From the NCBI GenBank assembly GCA_963825315.1, contig CAWGST010000001.1, positions 310,001 to 374,000 on the forward strand: 64,000 nt of DNA, given 5' to 3'. The stretch's first letter is position 1. Each line of letters starts with the position of its first letter. The position numbers and the translations under genes are program-made. Positions 44,637 to 54,428 of the stretch are shown piece after piece. The notes under the pieces are model-generated. The model was given only the letters and a program-made list of their open reading frames with translations. It was not told the origin of the DNA and did no database searches. The stretch is from DASRLE01 sp963825315 (lineage in GTDB: Bacteria > Verrucomicrobiota > Verrucomicrobiia > Limisphaerales > Palsa-1400).

Positions 44637-44656
44637 GCCCCGAAGCCTTTCGGGGC
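44637..44656 (-). terminator. Intrinsic terminator after the porin gene
   Basis: GCCCCGAA (44637-44644) and TTCGGGGC (44649-44656) form an eight-base stem with a four-base loop, 24 bases past the porin stop on the minus strand, and are followed in that direction by AAAGTTTTAATTTT. It marks the end of the porin-cytochrome operon. Confidence 0.65.
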
Positions 44657-44679
44657 TGCCTTTCAAACGGAAAGCTAAT

Positions 44680-46806
44680 TCAAAAGCGATAGCGCAGGGT
44701 GGCATAGACAAGATTCGCGCCAAAGTCGGCGTTCCCGCCCGTGGCCTGGTCGAGATAGCGGAAGTATCCATACTTCAACGACAGACGGATCCTTTCGCTG
44801 ATCCGGCGGGTGAGCGTTGCAGTAACGGAATGCTCCTGCCCGCCAGCCCCGTAAGGAACCCCGGCGGGAGAGTTGTCAGTGTAATCATCCGCTTGATAAT
44901 AGACATAACTCACATTCAGGTCTGTCTTGTTATCCAGGACCAGCCCTGAAGAAAAGTTCGCCGTCCAATAGTTGTTCCGGGCGTCGAGAATGGCCTGGGT
45001 GACATCCGACGCCGGGGTTGCTGTGTCGCTTAAGACATAATTGAAACCAGCTTGCAGGTTTAACCGGGGCCAGGGCGTCCAATTTATATCCTGCGCGAGG
45101 ATGTGGTTTTGCATGGTCGAGGACTCCACGTCGGGCAGGCCTGCGAGGGAGTCAGGCTCCGTATGGATGGTGGACCATTGATATTCATAGCGGCTGATCA
45201 GGCTCAGGTTCTGCAAGAGCCTCAAGGTCAGCCTGACGTTTCCGTCGCTGGTCGTGAATTTCTGCATCTCCAGATACCCCGGGTACGCGGTGGAACTGTT
45301 ATCCGGCGTGCTGTCCACCGAACTGGCATAGTGGTAATCGTCCTGTTTGTAGTAACCGCCGACATCCACGGTGAGGCGGCGCGAGGGATACCATCTGGCC
45401 CCGGCGGTGTATTTTTGGATGAAGTTTCGCTCGTCAATTCCGCTTTGCACGCCCGGAACCCCAATTCCATTGATCGGGATCAACCCGCCATATTGATCCA
45501 GGTTTCCATCCACCTCGGTCAAATCAACGCGGGCGTGGAGCACCCAGTTCGTGAGCCCTCTGTAGGCCAGGTCAAGCCGGCCGCGCACATCGAGATCCCC
45601 TGCGTCGCCAGAGGAGTTAAAGGCCACGGGCAGGCTGGCGCCAAGGGTTTCAAACCCGCTGGAGGCCGCATCCGAATCATCCTTTTGCACCCGCACGGAA
45701 GGGATGACGGTAAAATCAGGCGCCGGTTTGTAGAGGAGGTTAAGATCCATCACATATTCATTCAGGCGCGACTTGCCGCCCAAGTCGAAGTAACCGAAGC
45801 CATATTGGGCGTTGGGCGCGTAACCAACATCGAAGTCAGACCCGTAAATGCGGCTGCCAGAGAAAGTATTATCCAGATGCGAGTAGGCGAAGCCGGAGGA
45901 CAACAGGAGATTGGTTTTAATCCAGGTTTCCGTGAAAGTGTGGACATCAAACACGTCATACTGGGTGCCTTGCTGGTCGGTGATCTTTTGTTGGATGGGT
46001 TCACCCGGGTATTCCGTGATCTTCAGAGCGTCGTCCATGTTTCCCGTCTCGTAGTGCAGCCCCAGGCCCAAGTCCGTTGTCTTAACGTGGTCAGACAGGT
46101 CGAGTTGAAAACTGTCGGCATGCTCATGGATGTCAGAAAATGAGGGGCTGAGTCCTTGCGCCAACGCGGTATTACCAGGATGGGTGTCTCCCCAAATGGT
46201 GGAATTCTCTTCACCTTCCCGGAAGGTGTGCGTGTACTTGAACACGGCGTTGATCCCCTTTTCCGGTGTCAGCCCCCCCTCGATGGAGAAGGCCCCGCGA
46301 TCCAGCCCGAGCGCATCTTTCGACAGCGGATAGAACATGTCCGAAGGCGGGAAGAAGCCGCCATCCCCATCCGACCAAGTGCGGAATTCGGTATAAGAAA
46401 GACGCAGATAGCCGGTGTTCTCACGCTCGATGCCCAGCTTCAATTTGTAGTCGTGCTGATCGGCAATCGCCCGCGCGTCCAGCGACAGCGTGGTGGTCTT
46501 GTCGAGATTGGTTCCGTAATGGAATCCCTCCAGTCCGCCAAAAGCCGCGCCCGCGATTTGTTGCTGTTGTTGGAAGCTGGCACGGTTGCCGCTGGTGAGA
46601 ATCCCGCCGGTGGAGAATTCGATCCAGTTATTGTAGGAGTTTGTTCCCCCCTCGAACATCTGCTCCGGGGTCATCGGAGCGGGAACGGCCGCCGGCGGCG
46701 CATTGCTCTCAGCCGCCACAACGGTTGACACCGCCACGCGCAGACCCAGCAGCAACACCCAACACCGGCGAATTTTTTTCTCCGGGAAAGGGTTGATGGA
46801 TTTCAT
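44680..46806 (-). CDS. Outer-membrane beta-barrel of a porin-cytochrome conduit (MtrB/PioB-like)
   Basis: From ATG 46806 the 708-residue product has a signal region (RCWVLLLGLRVAVSTVVAAE), a short linker, and then a body of alternating beta strands with many aromatic girdle residues. It ends in YATLRYRF, with the terminal Phe used by the barrel-insertion machinery. Phrases such as GIERENTGYLRLSYTEFRTW and RLTLRLLQNLSLISRYEYQW fit the decahaem-associated MtrB/PioB-type porins. It lies directly after an octahaem lipoprotein gene. The pair would form a path for electrons through the outer membrane. Similarity to MtrB is inferred from architecture and context. Confidence 0.75.
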   Translation of the reverse strand: MKSINPFPEKKIRRCWVLLLGLRVAVSTVVAAESNAPPAAVPAPMTPEQMFEGGTNSYNNWIEFSTGGILTSGNRASFQQQQQIAGAAFGGLEGFHYGTNLDKTTTLSLDARAIADQHDYKLKLGIERENTGYLRLSYTEFRTWSDGDGGFFPPSDMFYPLSKDALGLDRGAFSIEGGLTPEKGINAVFKYTHTFREGEENSTIWGDTHPGNTALAQGLSPSFSDIHEHADSFQLDLSDHVKTTDLGLGLHYETGNMDDALKITEYPGEPIQQKITDQQGTQYDVFDVHTFTETWIKTNLLLSSGFAYSHLDNTFSGSRIYGSDFDVGYAPNAQYGFGYFDLGGKSRLNEYVMDLNLLYKPAPDFTVIPSVRVQKDDSDAASSGFETLGASLPVAFNSSGDAGDLDVRGRLDLAYRGLTNWVLHARVDLTEVDGNLDQYGGLIPINGIGVPGVQSGIDERNFIQKYTAGARWYPSRRLTVDVGGYYKQDDYHYASSVDSTPDNSSTAYPGYLEMQKFTTSDGNVRLTLRLLQNLSLISRYEYQWSTIHTEPDSLAGLPDVESSTMQNHILAQDINWTPWPRLNLQAGFNYVLSDTATPASDVTQAILDARNNYWTANFSSGLVLDNKTDLNVSYVYYQADDYTDNSPAGVPYGAGGQEHSVTATLTRRISERIRLSLKYGYFRYLDQATGGNADFGANLVYATLRYRF

Positions 46807-46825
46807 TGGCGTCAGGGCTGGGGGT

Positions 46826-47686
46826 TTAGAATCGCAAAGAGGGGCTGACACGGGAACCATGAACGGCCTCGTGACAGCCGGCCGTCCAGCAGGTGCCTTG
46901 CTGGACACGCAACGTGTGGTCGGAGCCGCCGATGAAAAGCTCACCCCCGCTCACTTGCTGGAAGTGGCATTTCAAACAGAGGTTGGCGTTGCGCACAGTC
47001 AACAGTTTGGCATTGACCGAACCGTGCGGAGCATGACAGGCCGTGCATCCCTCGTGCATGGCCTCGTGCTGGAACATGTAAGGCCCGCGCTGGGCGGGAT
47101 GGCAGCGAAAACATCCTTCGTTTTCGGACAGGAGCGATGTGCCGCCCGCGGCGTAAATGGAGCCTTTGTGCGGCGAATGGCAGGCGGTGCAACTCAGTTT
47201 GTCTTCGGTCACGGGATGGTGGGTCGGAAGACTAAACTGGCCGCGCACATCCGCGTGGCACTGGTAGCAAACCGTTTCTGTCGCGCGTGGCGGCTGGACG
47301 GTGACGCGCGCGCCAAAGCTGCCTGAACTGGGGCGTCCTGACGTGAAGCTATAGGGAGGCAACACCTCTCCGCCGGAATCCGAGTGGAGGCTGCAGGGGC
47401 CATGGCACGATTCGCATCCAGCGCCGAACGCATTCGGCCCCTCAGCCATCAAACGGGCGTGATCGGCTGTTGCGAATCCCTTGTAAATTTGTTCGTGGCA
47501 CTGTTCGCACTCCTTGGAACCAATGTATTTTGCCCCGGGCACGTCCGGAAGCACCACCACGGAACGGGTCACGGTGCCGCAGGAAATCACCAGCAGGAGC
47601 AGGACCATCGGGACGGCCGCCAGCGCCAGCCCGCGCACCCACGCCGGGCCGCGCTTTGCAAGTTCGCGGAAGTTGCAATTGATCAT
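46826..47686 (-). CDS. Octahaem cytochrome c lipoprotein, MtrA/DmsE-like
   Basis: The 286-residue product has a lipoprotein signal ending LLLVISC (the Cys would be lipidated). Seven CXXCH sites follow (CEQCH, CESCH, CYQCH, CTACH, CFRCH, CTACH, CLKCH), plus a last wide CWTAGCH site with four residues between the cysteines, near EAVHGS. The spacing and the ending resemble DmsE/MtrA-type cytochromes that sit inside an outer-membrane porin. It ends 20 bases before the porin start. It is the likely transmembrane wire of the conduit, taking electrons to or from periplasmic cytochromes. Confidence 0.8.
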   Translation of the reverse strand: MINCNFRELAKRGPAWVRGLALAAVPMVLLLLVISCGTVTRSVVVLPDVPGAKYIGSKECEQCHEQIYKGFATADHARLMAEGPNAFGAGCESCHGPCSLHSDSGGEVLPPYSFTSGRPSSGSFGARVTVQPPRATETVCYQCHADVRGQFSLPTHHPVTEDKLSCTACHSPHKGSIYAAGGTSLLSENEGCFRCHPAQRGPYMFQHEAMHEGCTACHAPHGSVNAKLLTVRNANLCLKCHFQQVSGGELFIGGSDHTLRVQQGTCWTAGCHEAVHGSRVSPSLRF

Positions 47687-47763
47687 AATGCTTCAGCTTC
47701 TTGACCATCAGCCTTGCGGCCCGGCGCCGCTGGCGTCAAGCCGTTCTTCATTCAAAAGGCGTT

Positions 47764-49403
47764 TTACTGGTCCAACTCTTCCTCAATCCAGTCTTCCGCG
47801 GCATCCAGAAGGGTTATGGCTTGGTCTGGGTTGTGAATGCCAAAACTGCCGTCATTCTGCACCACGTAAAGGTTGAACCGGGCCTTCCGGATATTTTCCG
47901 GAATCTGAGTCTGCTCCGTTGCATCCGGCCCCGGACCGCCCGAAGACAGCCCGCCTGGCGTGGTGTATTCCCAAGCCAGAGTTCCATACTTGGCCATCAA
48001 CGATGCGGGGGCCTTGTTGGTCGCCCAATAGTCCAAATCGAATTTGATCCCCTGAATCTGGTTTGACACCCCGACTGGCCCGGTCGTCACAAATTCCAGG
48101 AACGATGGGAACAACGATTCAGACAAGCCATGGCAGTTGACGCAGATGGCATACGTTTCCACCTTAAAGCTGTGACCCGTGACGCCGGCTGGGCCTCGCT
48201 CACAAAGGGCGTTGTCTGCATGTGGCATCCGACACACTGGTTGGTGATGAGCAGCGCGTGCGAACCCGGTTGGTAAGAGGGAAGCCCGGATTCCAACTCG
48301 CCGATGGTTCCCAGATAACATGTTGTACTGCCCGGAGTGATGCGGCTCGCTCGCGTTATTGGTCCACGACGCGCCCGCGTGATTGTGGCACTGGGCGCAA
48401 ACATTGATCCCGGGATTGTAGTAGCTGGCGAATGTGCCATTGCGTGGGCATGAAGTAGTCGTTCGTGGACGCGATGGGATTGCGCAGTTGCGCGGGATAT
48501 GCTGTTGGTTTGATGCGGGTCGTGGCAGGTGGCACAAACAATCCCGATATCGGCATCGCCCTCCGGCAACGGATTGCCCTCCAGCAGGCTCAAACGCACG
48601 GAGCCGGAATGACAGCGGCCACAACTGTTGATCTGATTGGCGGCATTCATATCTTCGACCTGATTGGTCACTTGCGCATGGGCGCTATTTGTCCACTCAG
48701 CGAATGTCCCGTTCGTCGGAGAGTGTGCGTCGTTATGACACCCGCCGCAGACCTGGGACGCCACTTCGGCGCGCGGTCTGACCGTCGGATCATCGGGATT
48801 GGCCGCATGATTGGCCGCCGGTCCATGGCAGTTCTCGCATTGCACGCCGGCCAGGTGCGGTGTTTTTTTCTGGCTGACAAATCCCGTTTTCACATCGAAT
48901 CCCACCGTGTGGCAGGCCAGACAAGAACTGTTGGTCTGGCCCCCGTCAGCCTCGAACCTCGCGTTGGTAAACGCGGACGCATGGCGGGTCTGCTTCACCG
49001 TGTTCACAAAGGGCGCATGGCATTCCGCGCAGGCCTGGGACCCCGCGTATCTGGTTAATGGGCCGGAGACTCGAAAGTAAGAGTTGCTATAACGGTCTGC
49101 AACAGTGGCGGTCCGGACCAGAGTTGGTGCGCTTGCCCAGAGCCTTCCAAACGGGATGATCCAAGCTCGGACTCTCAAACAATTGGTAATAACCAGAAGG
49201 GCCATCCCACGTCACCTCCACACCGTTGGTGACCAGCGTAACCGCCGTGATCACGGTTTCGACCCGGGCATCCCGCCCGGCTGCGTGATGCTCAAATGTT
49301 GAACGCTCTGCGCGCTGGCGCACAAGCCGGCCACGAGAACGACCGCCACCGCCAAAAAAATGGAAACCGCCCGGTCAATCAGAAGGACTTTTGTCCTGTT
49401 CAT
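47764..49403 (-). CDS. Large exported nonahaem cytochrome c (several frameshifts)
   Basis: The pieces of one gene are spread over all three frames. The start MNRTKVLLIDRAVSIFLAVA (signal peptide) at 49403 is followed by a shift near 49260 into an Ig/Fn3-like stretch (GVEVTWDGPSGYYQLFESPS), a second shift near 49130, and then haem sites CAECH, CLACH, CENCH, CGGCH, CGRCH and CATCH in one frame. CAQCH, CVGCH and CVNCH come in alternating frames, with shifts between about 48500 and 48180. The end is ITLLDAAEDWIEEELDQ at 47764. Nine haems and a size near 545 residues make it a candidate outer-surface cytochrome. The frame breaks are probably sequencing errors. Confidence 0.72.
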
Positions 49404-49453
49404 ACACCACAAATTCCATGGATGGACAGGACCATGCTTTTAGCATCCCGGCC

Positions 49454-50380
49454 TCAAGGCGCGGTATTCTTCAGTTGTTGCAGGGCGGCAATTTGAGCGT
49501 GGGAGTTTTGCGCAATTTGTTGCAATTTGCGCGTTCCCTCCGCTTGGATTTTCCGAAGCTGCTCCCTGGCGGCCTCCTGGGCGGCCTCGGACTGACTGGC
49601 CTGCGCCTGGATGAAACGTTGTTCGGCATCGTTCATCCGGGCTTTCATTTCATCCACTGCCTGCTTGAATTGGGCCAGCGAAGCATCGCGCAGAACTTGC
49701 GTGCCCGCCTCCAGCGAAACCGCATCAAGGTTGGGAATCGCTTTCCTGACTGCATCCAGGCTGGCGGTGTCGGCCCGGGCCAGTGGCTGCGCCCCCGGTC
49801 TGGCCTCGGCGGCACGGGCAATGGCGCGGGTCAGGTCAGGTTCCAAGGCCTGCTCCCACTCCGGCGCGAGCCGCGACAGCGATTCCTTTTGACCGTCGCA
49901 CACCACCGCGATTCCCAGGAAACAACTGTCGCCCTTGTCGATATTGAATGCGCTGATGCCATCGGCCAGCGCGGCGTTCGCGCTGGCACTGGATAAGGAA
50001 TTGCAGCGAATCACCCTAAGCCGGTCGCCGGCCACTTGCTCGTATTGGGCGAGCAATTGATCCACCCGCCCGGCAAAGGCCTGGACAGAATCCGGCACAC
50101 TCGATGCATCCAGCAAAGAGTAAAACCGGATTTCAACCGGTGAATCCAGATGTTGCAAAACCGCTTTGGTCGCGCCAGACAGCACCACCGCCGCCGGGTT
50201 CTCCGCGTCGGAAGCAACGCCCGCCGCGTGATGCAAGCCGCCGCGGGAAAACCAAACAGCACTCAGAGCCGCGCCCGCGAGGAAGAAGACCAGCGCCGAA
50301 ATCACAATCCGGGCGCCAGCGTGTTCGCCGGAGCGCCGTCTCCCCTCAACCTCAGTATTCTTTGTCGGCAACGCGTTCAT
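49454..50380 (-). CDS. GldG-like membrane protein with a C-terminal coiled coil
   Basis: This 308-residue protein has one N-terminal membrane helix (ARIVISALVFFLAGAALSAV) and an outside domain whose opening, VEIRFYSLLDASSVPDSVQA then FAGRVDQLLAQYEQVAGDRL, resembles the GldG/ABC-auxiliary type of domain (the segment that binds near ABC transporters). It is followed by a long Gln/Ala/Glu-rich helix from about residue 215 to the end, probably a coiled coil. No haem or transporter motif is present. Its place between two nonahaem cytochromes suggests a structural or assembly part of the conduit, which is an inference. Confidence 0.55.
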   Translation of the reverse strand: MNALPTKNTEVEGRRRSGEHAGARIVISALVFFLAGAALSAVWFSRGGLHHAAGVASDAENPAAVVLSGATKAVLQHLDSPVEIRFYSLLDASSVPDSVQAFAGRVDQLLAQYEQVAGDRLRVIRCNSLSSASANAALADGISAFNIDKGDSCFLGIAVVCDGQKESLSRLAPEWEQALEPDLTRAIARAAEARPGAQPLARADTASLDAVRKAIPNLDAVSLEAGTQVLRDASLAQFKQAVDEMKARMNDAEQRFIQAQASQSEAAQEAAREQLRKIQAEGTRKLQQIAQNSHAQIAALQQLKNTAP

Positions 50381-50544
50381 CGTCTTACTTTCTTTTCATG
50401 GACCAAGGAGGCGCGCAGTTTATTTTTGCGGCCGTTATAAAACAAGCCCGATTATTCGCCTGATTTTGGCGGCTGGCCGCGCTGGCCGCTCGCGCCTGCC
50501 AGCCGCCAAATGACTTATATCTGTCTCCGCACAGGCCGGAGCGC

Positions 50545-52893
50545 CTATGGCGTGTTCGAACTCACCACGCGGAAGAACTGTTGCAGATTGCCCACCGTCG
50601 GCGTCAAGTAGCTCATTGAGCCGGCGTTTGTCGCCGTCACCACAAGCGGGCTTCCAACATTTTGCCATCCCTGGCTCAGAGAGCTGACTTCCTGGATCTG
50701 ATAGGTCATGCCGGCCACCGTGTCGAAGGACACATCTGCCGCCGTGTAGATCTCGAGGGTATTGGTCTTGGTGTTGCCGCCCAGGGCGTTGCCATTCGCA
50801 TACACAACCCCGTTGGGGACTGCCATGCCCTTCACGTTTGGATTAAGGCCCAGCGCGTATTTCAGCCAGTTCGGAATGCCGTCGCCAGCCGGGTCAGCAT
50901 AGGCCGTGGCGTCGGCGTTGGTAAGCGAGCCGAAGTAATTGGTCGCCCACGCATCGAAACTGCCGGGCACGGAGGGGCCAGTCAGGTCAGCGATTGACGC
51001 ATTGAGCAGGCCGGTGGCAAACGGGGCATTGTGGACGCCCATGCTGCCATCGCTGGAGACAAACTCCCAGTTGTAAGCGGCATTCAGTTGCGCTGTCGTC
51101 CAGTTGGTCGTAACAGAAAGACTGGTCTTCACCGCCCCGTCCAAGACGCCACTCGAGTTCGGCAACAACGTGGACAACTGGTTCAGCAGGATCTGAACTT
51201 CAGTTTGAACACCCAGGATGGCGCCGACGTTGGCGTAGTCCTCCACCGGGAAGTTGAAGGTGGTGATCCCGCCGTGGCATTGGTTGCAGACACCCACCTG
51301 GTCAATCTTGTTCGTGACCCCGTTGGTGACGACATTGTAACTCATCTCGAAGGTGTGGCCGCCCGACAGGAGAAATCCGGGGTCGGTGGAAGCAATGGTT
51401 TGCATATGGCAGCCCACGCAGGCATTTGTGACCGACAAGCGGTGGGCGGAACTGGGAATCGCCAATCCATAGGTAATGGCGTTGGTGCCTTCGATCATGT
51501 CTCCCTGCGGATTGTCGTGCGGGCCAAAATCGCGCGAGTTGGGGGGCTTTGATGCTCCTTCCCAAGTGAGAATCCCTTTGGGCCAATTCGCCACGTTGGT
51601 GACCGCCGAACCATTGCGGCTGTGATGGCAATTCATGCACAGGTTGCCCTCGCCTCCGTTGGTGATGACCGTGCCGTCCCCGAACGTCGCCGAAGCCATG
51701 ACCCGGATCAGGTGATTGTCGTTGGTGGGGGTCGTCAAGCCGTGCGGCTCATGGCAGGTCTGGCAGCCGATCGCGGCGTAGGTCGTGTTCGTTGGCGCAA
51801 ACGTCGTATTGGTGGACAGCCGGTTCGAGACCGCGGTAATGAACCCGTAGGCGGTGTGACATTGCACGCACAGATCGCGGCCCGAGCCGGAGGGAGTGGT
51901 TGTCGTCACCGCGTGGCTGGAAGCGTACCACTGCGTCCCATATTGGTGGTGCGGCGGGTCGTCATGGCATTGTTCGCAAGTGCCTACAGTGTAGGGCACA
52001 TCGAGTCTTGGCCAGCCGGGGGCATTGGTATCGCCGTATAAGCCGGCGTGTTCGCTGCCTGGCCCGTGGCAGTTTTCGCACGTAATATTGGCAACGGCCT
52101 TGAGACTCGGGTAACCATCGGGCACCGCCGCCCAGTTGCTATTCGTCAGCACGGTTGGGAAGGTCCACCCAACCTCTTGGGCGACACCGTAAAACCCGCC
52201 GTCATTCGTCGCACTGGCGTTGGTATCGTATCCGGTGGTATGACACTTGATGCAGGACTGGCTGTAGCTGCCCAGAGCACCGTCAATGCCTTGGGTGAAT
52301 ATGCTCGCGTGAGCAGTAGTCAACCAGGACGGATACATATCAGGCGTCCCAATAGAGTTCCCGCTGTGGCAAAACGCGCATGTTTCAACACCCAGGTAGG
52401 TTCCCACGTTGAAGGTCGCGCTCACGTTTGTCGTCCCGCTGGTGGTGCCAACAAACGCGCTCACCGTGTACTCACCCGCCAAGTCCGGGCGCAGCAGGAT
52501 GCGTCCCGCCACCTGATAGGTCAAGCGGTCTGACGGCAAAAAAACGGGCATGTTCGATGGCAATGGACTGGCGGTGAACGCCGCTTGGGACCCTGCCGGT
52601 TTCGCCGTCAAGGTCCAGGTAACATTGGTGATGGAAGCGGGGGATATCGCGATGTTCACTTCAGCCTCCAGGTAGGCTGGCGTGCCGATTGCAAACGTGC
52701 TCAACCCGCCCGAATACTCGGTGACGGACGAAAGATGATAGGTGTTGGTATCCCCTGGGGTAACGGGCCGCGGGACGATCCGGGCATTGAGGGGCGTTGC
52801 CGCCGCTCTCGCCGACAAGGTGGCGACCATGCTGACGAGCGCCACTGTCAACAGACAGGATTGCGCCTTTCTGATTCGATTCTTTGTTTTCAT
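50545..52893 (-). CDS. Large exported nonahaem cytochrome c with beta-rich N-terminal domain
   Basis: The 782-residue product has a signal peptide (SCLLTVALVSMVATLSARAA) and a 150-residue beta-rich, Ig-like domain. Nine haem sites follow: CAFCH, CIKCH, CENCH, CEQCH, CVQCH, CQTCH, CMNCH, CVGCH and CNQCH, over about residues 175-560. Near the end come a calcium-loop-like ADPAGDGIPNWLKYALGLNP and a beta-rich tail of about 90 residues. The same tail style occurs in secreted proteins of Verrucomicrobia. It is the first gene of the conduit operon and a good candidate for the outermost, cell-surface cytochrome. The frame is intact. Confidence 0.82.
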   Translation of the reverse strand: MKTKNRIRKAQSCLLTVALVSMVATLSARAAATPLNARIVPRPVTPGDTNTYHLSSVTEYSGGLSTFAIGTPAYLEAEVNIAISPASITNVTWTLTAKPAGSQAAFTASPLPSNMPVFLPSDRLTYQVAGRILLRPDLAGEYTVSAFVGTTSGTTNVSATFNVGTYLGVETCAFCHSGNSIGTPDMYPSWLTTAHASIFTQGIDGALGSYSQSCIKCHTTGYDTNASATNDGGFYGVAQEVGWTFPTVLTNSNWAAVPDGYPSLKAVANITCENCHGPGSEHAGLYGDTNAPGWPRLDVPYTVGTCEQCHDDPPHHQYGTQWYASSHAVTTTTPSGSGRDLCVQCHTAYGFITAVSNRLSTNTTFAPTNTTYAAIGCQTCHEPHGLTTPTNDNHLIRVMASATFGDGTVITNGGEGNLCMNCHHSRNGSAVTNVANWPKGILTWEGASKPPNSRDFGPHDNPQGDMIEGTNAITYGLAIPSSAHRLSVTNACVGCHMQTIASTDPGFLLSGGHTFEMSYNVVTNGVTNKIDQVGVCNQCHGGITTFNFPVEDYANVGAILGVQTEVQILLNQLSTLLPNSSGVLDGAVKTSLSVTTNWTTAQLNAAYNWEFVSSDGSMGVHNAPFATGLLNASIADLTGPSVPGSFDAWATNYFGSLTNADATAYADPAGDGIPNWLKYALGLNPNVKGMAVPNGVVYANGNALGGNTKTNTLEIYTAADVSFDTVAGMTYQIQEVSSLSQGWQNVGSPLVVTATNAGSMSYLTPTVGNLQQFFRVVSSNTP

Positions 52894-53055
52894 AAGTGCA
52901 TTTTGTTGGGTGTTCCAAGGTTTGCTGTCACGGGCATTTGGGGTATCTGCCTCACGGCAGCGCCATGTCGCGCTGCGTCCTGACAGCCAGTTCCAACCCC
53001 TGAAGGCCTTTGGTGCCCGCCTGTCAAAATCTGTGGATTTGTCAAAATGTGGAAA

Positions 53056-54141
53056 TTACTTCGCATAACCAGCCATGGGACTCTGGAAGGCCCAGCCCAT
53101 TTGGGGCTGCGGCCGCACCGCATCCGGTCTTCCTGAAGCCCCGTTGAGTTTGGCCATTAACTGGACCGTGTGTTCCTCGATGATTTCATGGCATCGGGCG
53201 AGTTCCTGCTCGCGCAACCGCACGTTTTCGCGCATGAGTTGTTCCAGGTGGTCAATATTGTAGAGAAAGACATTCTCGAGTTGTTCCACCTCGACGGCGA
53301 TGTCCCTCGGCACGGCGATGTCGATGAGAAACAACGGGCGATTGGGCCGCTGCCGCATGACCGCCTCCACGTCCTCGCGGTCCAGGATGGTTTCCGGGCA
53401 GCCGGTCGAACTGACCACGATGTCCGCTTCACCCATCGCCGCCAAACCGTCATCCATATAATTGACAGCCCGCCCTCCGAATTCGCGCGCCAGTTCCCCG
53501 GCGTGTTCGAGGGAGCGGTTGGCGACGATGATGGAGCGGATGCCTTTTTTGGCGATGTGCCGGATGCAGGCCTCTCCCATTTTCCCGGCGCCGATGATCA
53601 TGACGGTTTTCTCGTGAAAATCCCCGCCGAGGATTTTCTCGGCCAATTGGACGGCGACGCTGCCCACCGAAGTGGCGCCCCGTCCGATTTGCGTCTTGGT
53701 GCGGATGGCTTTGACCACTTGAAAGGCGCGTTGAAACGCGCCATTGATGACCCGCCCGGTCAGCTTCGCGGCCCGGGCCGCCTCGTAGGCGGTTTTGATT
53801 TGACCGGTGATTTCCGTTTCGCCCAGGACCATCGAATCGAGGCCGCTGGCGACGGCGAAGAGATGGCGGGCGGCGGCGTCCCCAGTATGGACATAGACAT
53901 AAGGGGAGACATCCACATTGGCGCGCGCAAGCGACGCGAGCAGTTCGGCCAGTCCCTCGGCGCGATCGGCCACGCCGTATAACTCGACCCGGTTGCAGGT
54001 GGAAACGAGGGCCAATTCGGAGAGGCCGCCTTGCAGTTTCAGCCGGGTGGCGGTTTCAATGAGACGCGACGGTGTCACGGCCAATTGCTCACGTAAAGCG
54101 ACAGGCGCGGTTTTAAAGCTGATTCCCGCCACGAACATCAT
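53056..54141 (-). CDS. hemA: Glutamyl-tRNA reductase
   Basis: HemA reduces glutamyl-tRNA to glutamate-1-semialdehyde, the first step of C5-route tetrapyrrole synthesis. The start at ATG 54141 has GGAGG five bases upstream. Family motifs are ALVSTCNRVELYG (catalytic Cys), VASGLDSMVLGETEITGQIK, the NADPH-binding VMIIGAGKMGEACIRHI and VSSTGCPETIL. The length of 361 residues is slightly short but within range. It is read away from the nuo operon and supplies haem precursors for the many cytochromes. Confidence 0.94.
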   Translation of the reverse strand: MMFVAGISFKTAPVALREQLAVTPSRLIETATRLKLQGGLSELALVSTCNRVELYGVADRAEGLAELLASLARANVDVSPYVYVHTGDAAARHLFAVASGLDSMVLGETEITGQIKTAYEAARAAKLTGRVINGAFQRAFQVVKAIRTKTQIGRGATSVGSVAVQLAEKILGGDFHEKTVMIIGAGKMGEACIRHIAKKGIRSIIVANRSLEHAGELAREFGGRAVNYMDDGLAAMGEADIVVSSTGCPETILDREDVEAVMRQRPNRPLFLIDIAVPRDIAVEVEQLENVFLYNIDHLEQLMRENVRLREQELARCHEIIEEHTVQLMAKLNGASGRPDAVRPQPQMGWAFQSPMAGYAK

Positions 54142-54428
54142 GCGAGCCTCCTTCCGGCATCCATGCACCGCCTGAGATTTTGCGTCTTTGTCATACCTGA
54201 TCCGCCATTATTCACGCTTATGAGCTTTTCATGTCGTTGCCAGCATTGCTTATGAAAGGAAGATCAACTACACGCGTTTTGCGAATTGTTGGACATTTAT
54301 TGTTCAAATCCGGGCCGGAGGGCAATTGCCGGGTTTTAGCATCAGCCAAAAAATGGCCTGCGAATGACAAGCTTTGTGGAGTGCCGCCGGGAACGTCCTT
54401 GTAAGTTGGCTCGGAAATGGAAGGAACA
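54142..54428. other. Divergent intergenic region between hemA and feoA
   Basis: These 287 bases separate two genes read in opposite directions and must hold both promoters. It is A/T-richer than its surroundings (for example near 54260-54300), but I cannot fix -10/-35 boxes with confidence. The GGAGG before hemA and AAGGA before feoA are the only clear signals. Confidence 0.35.
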
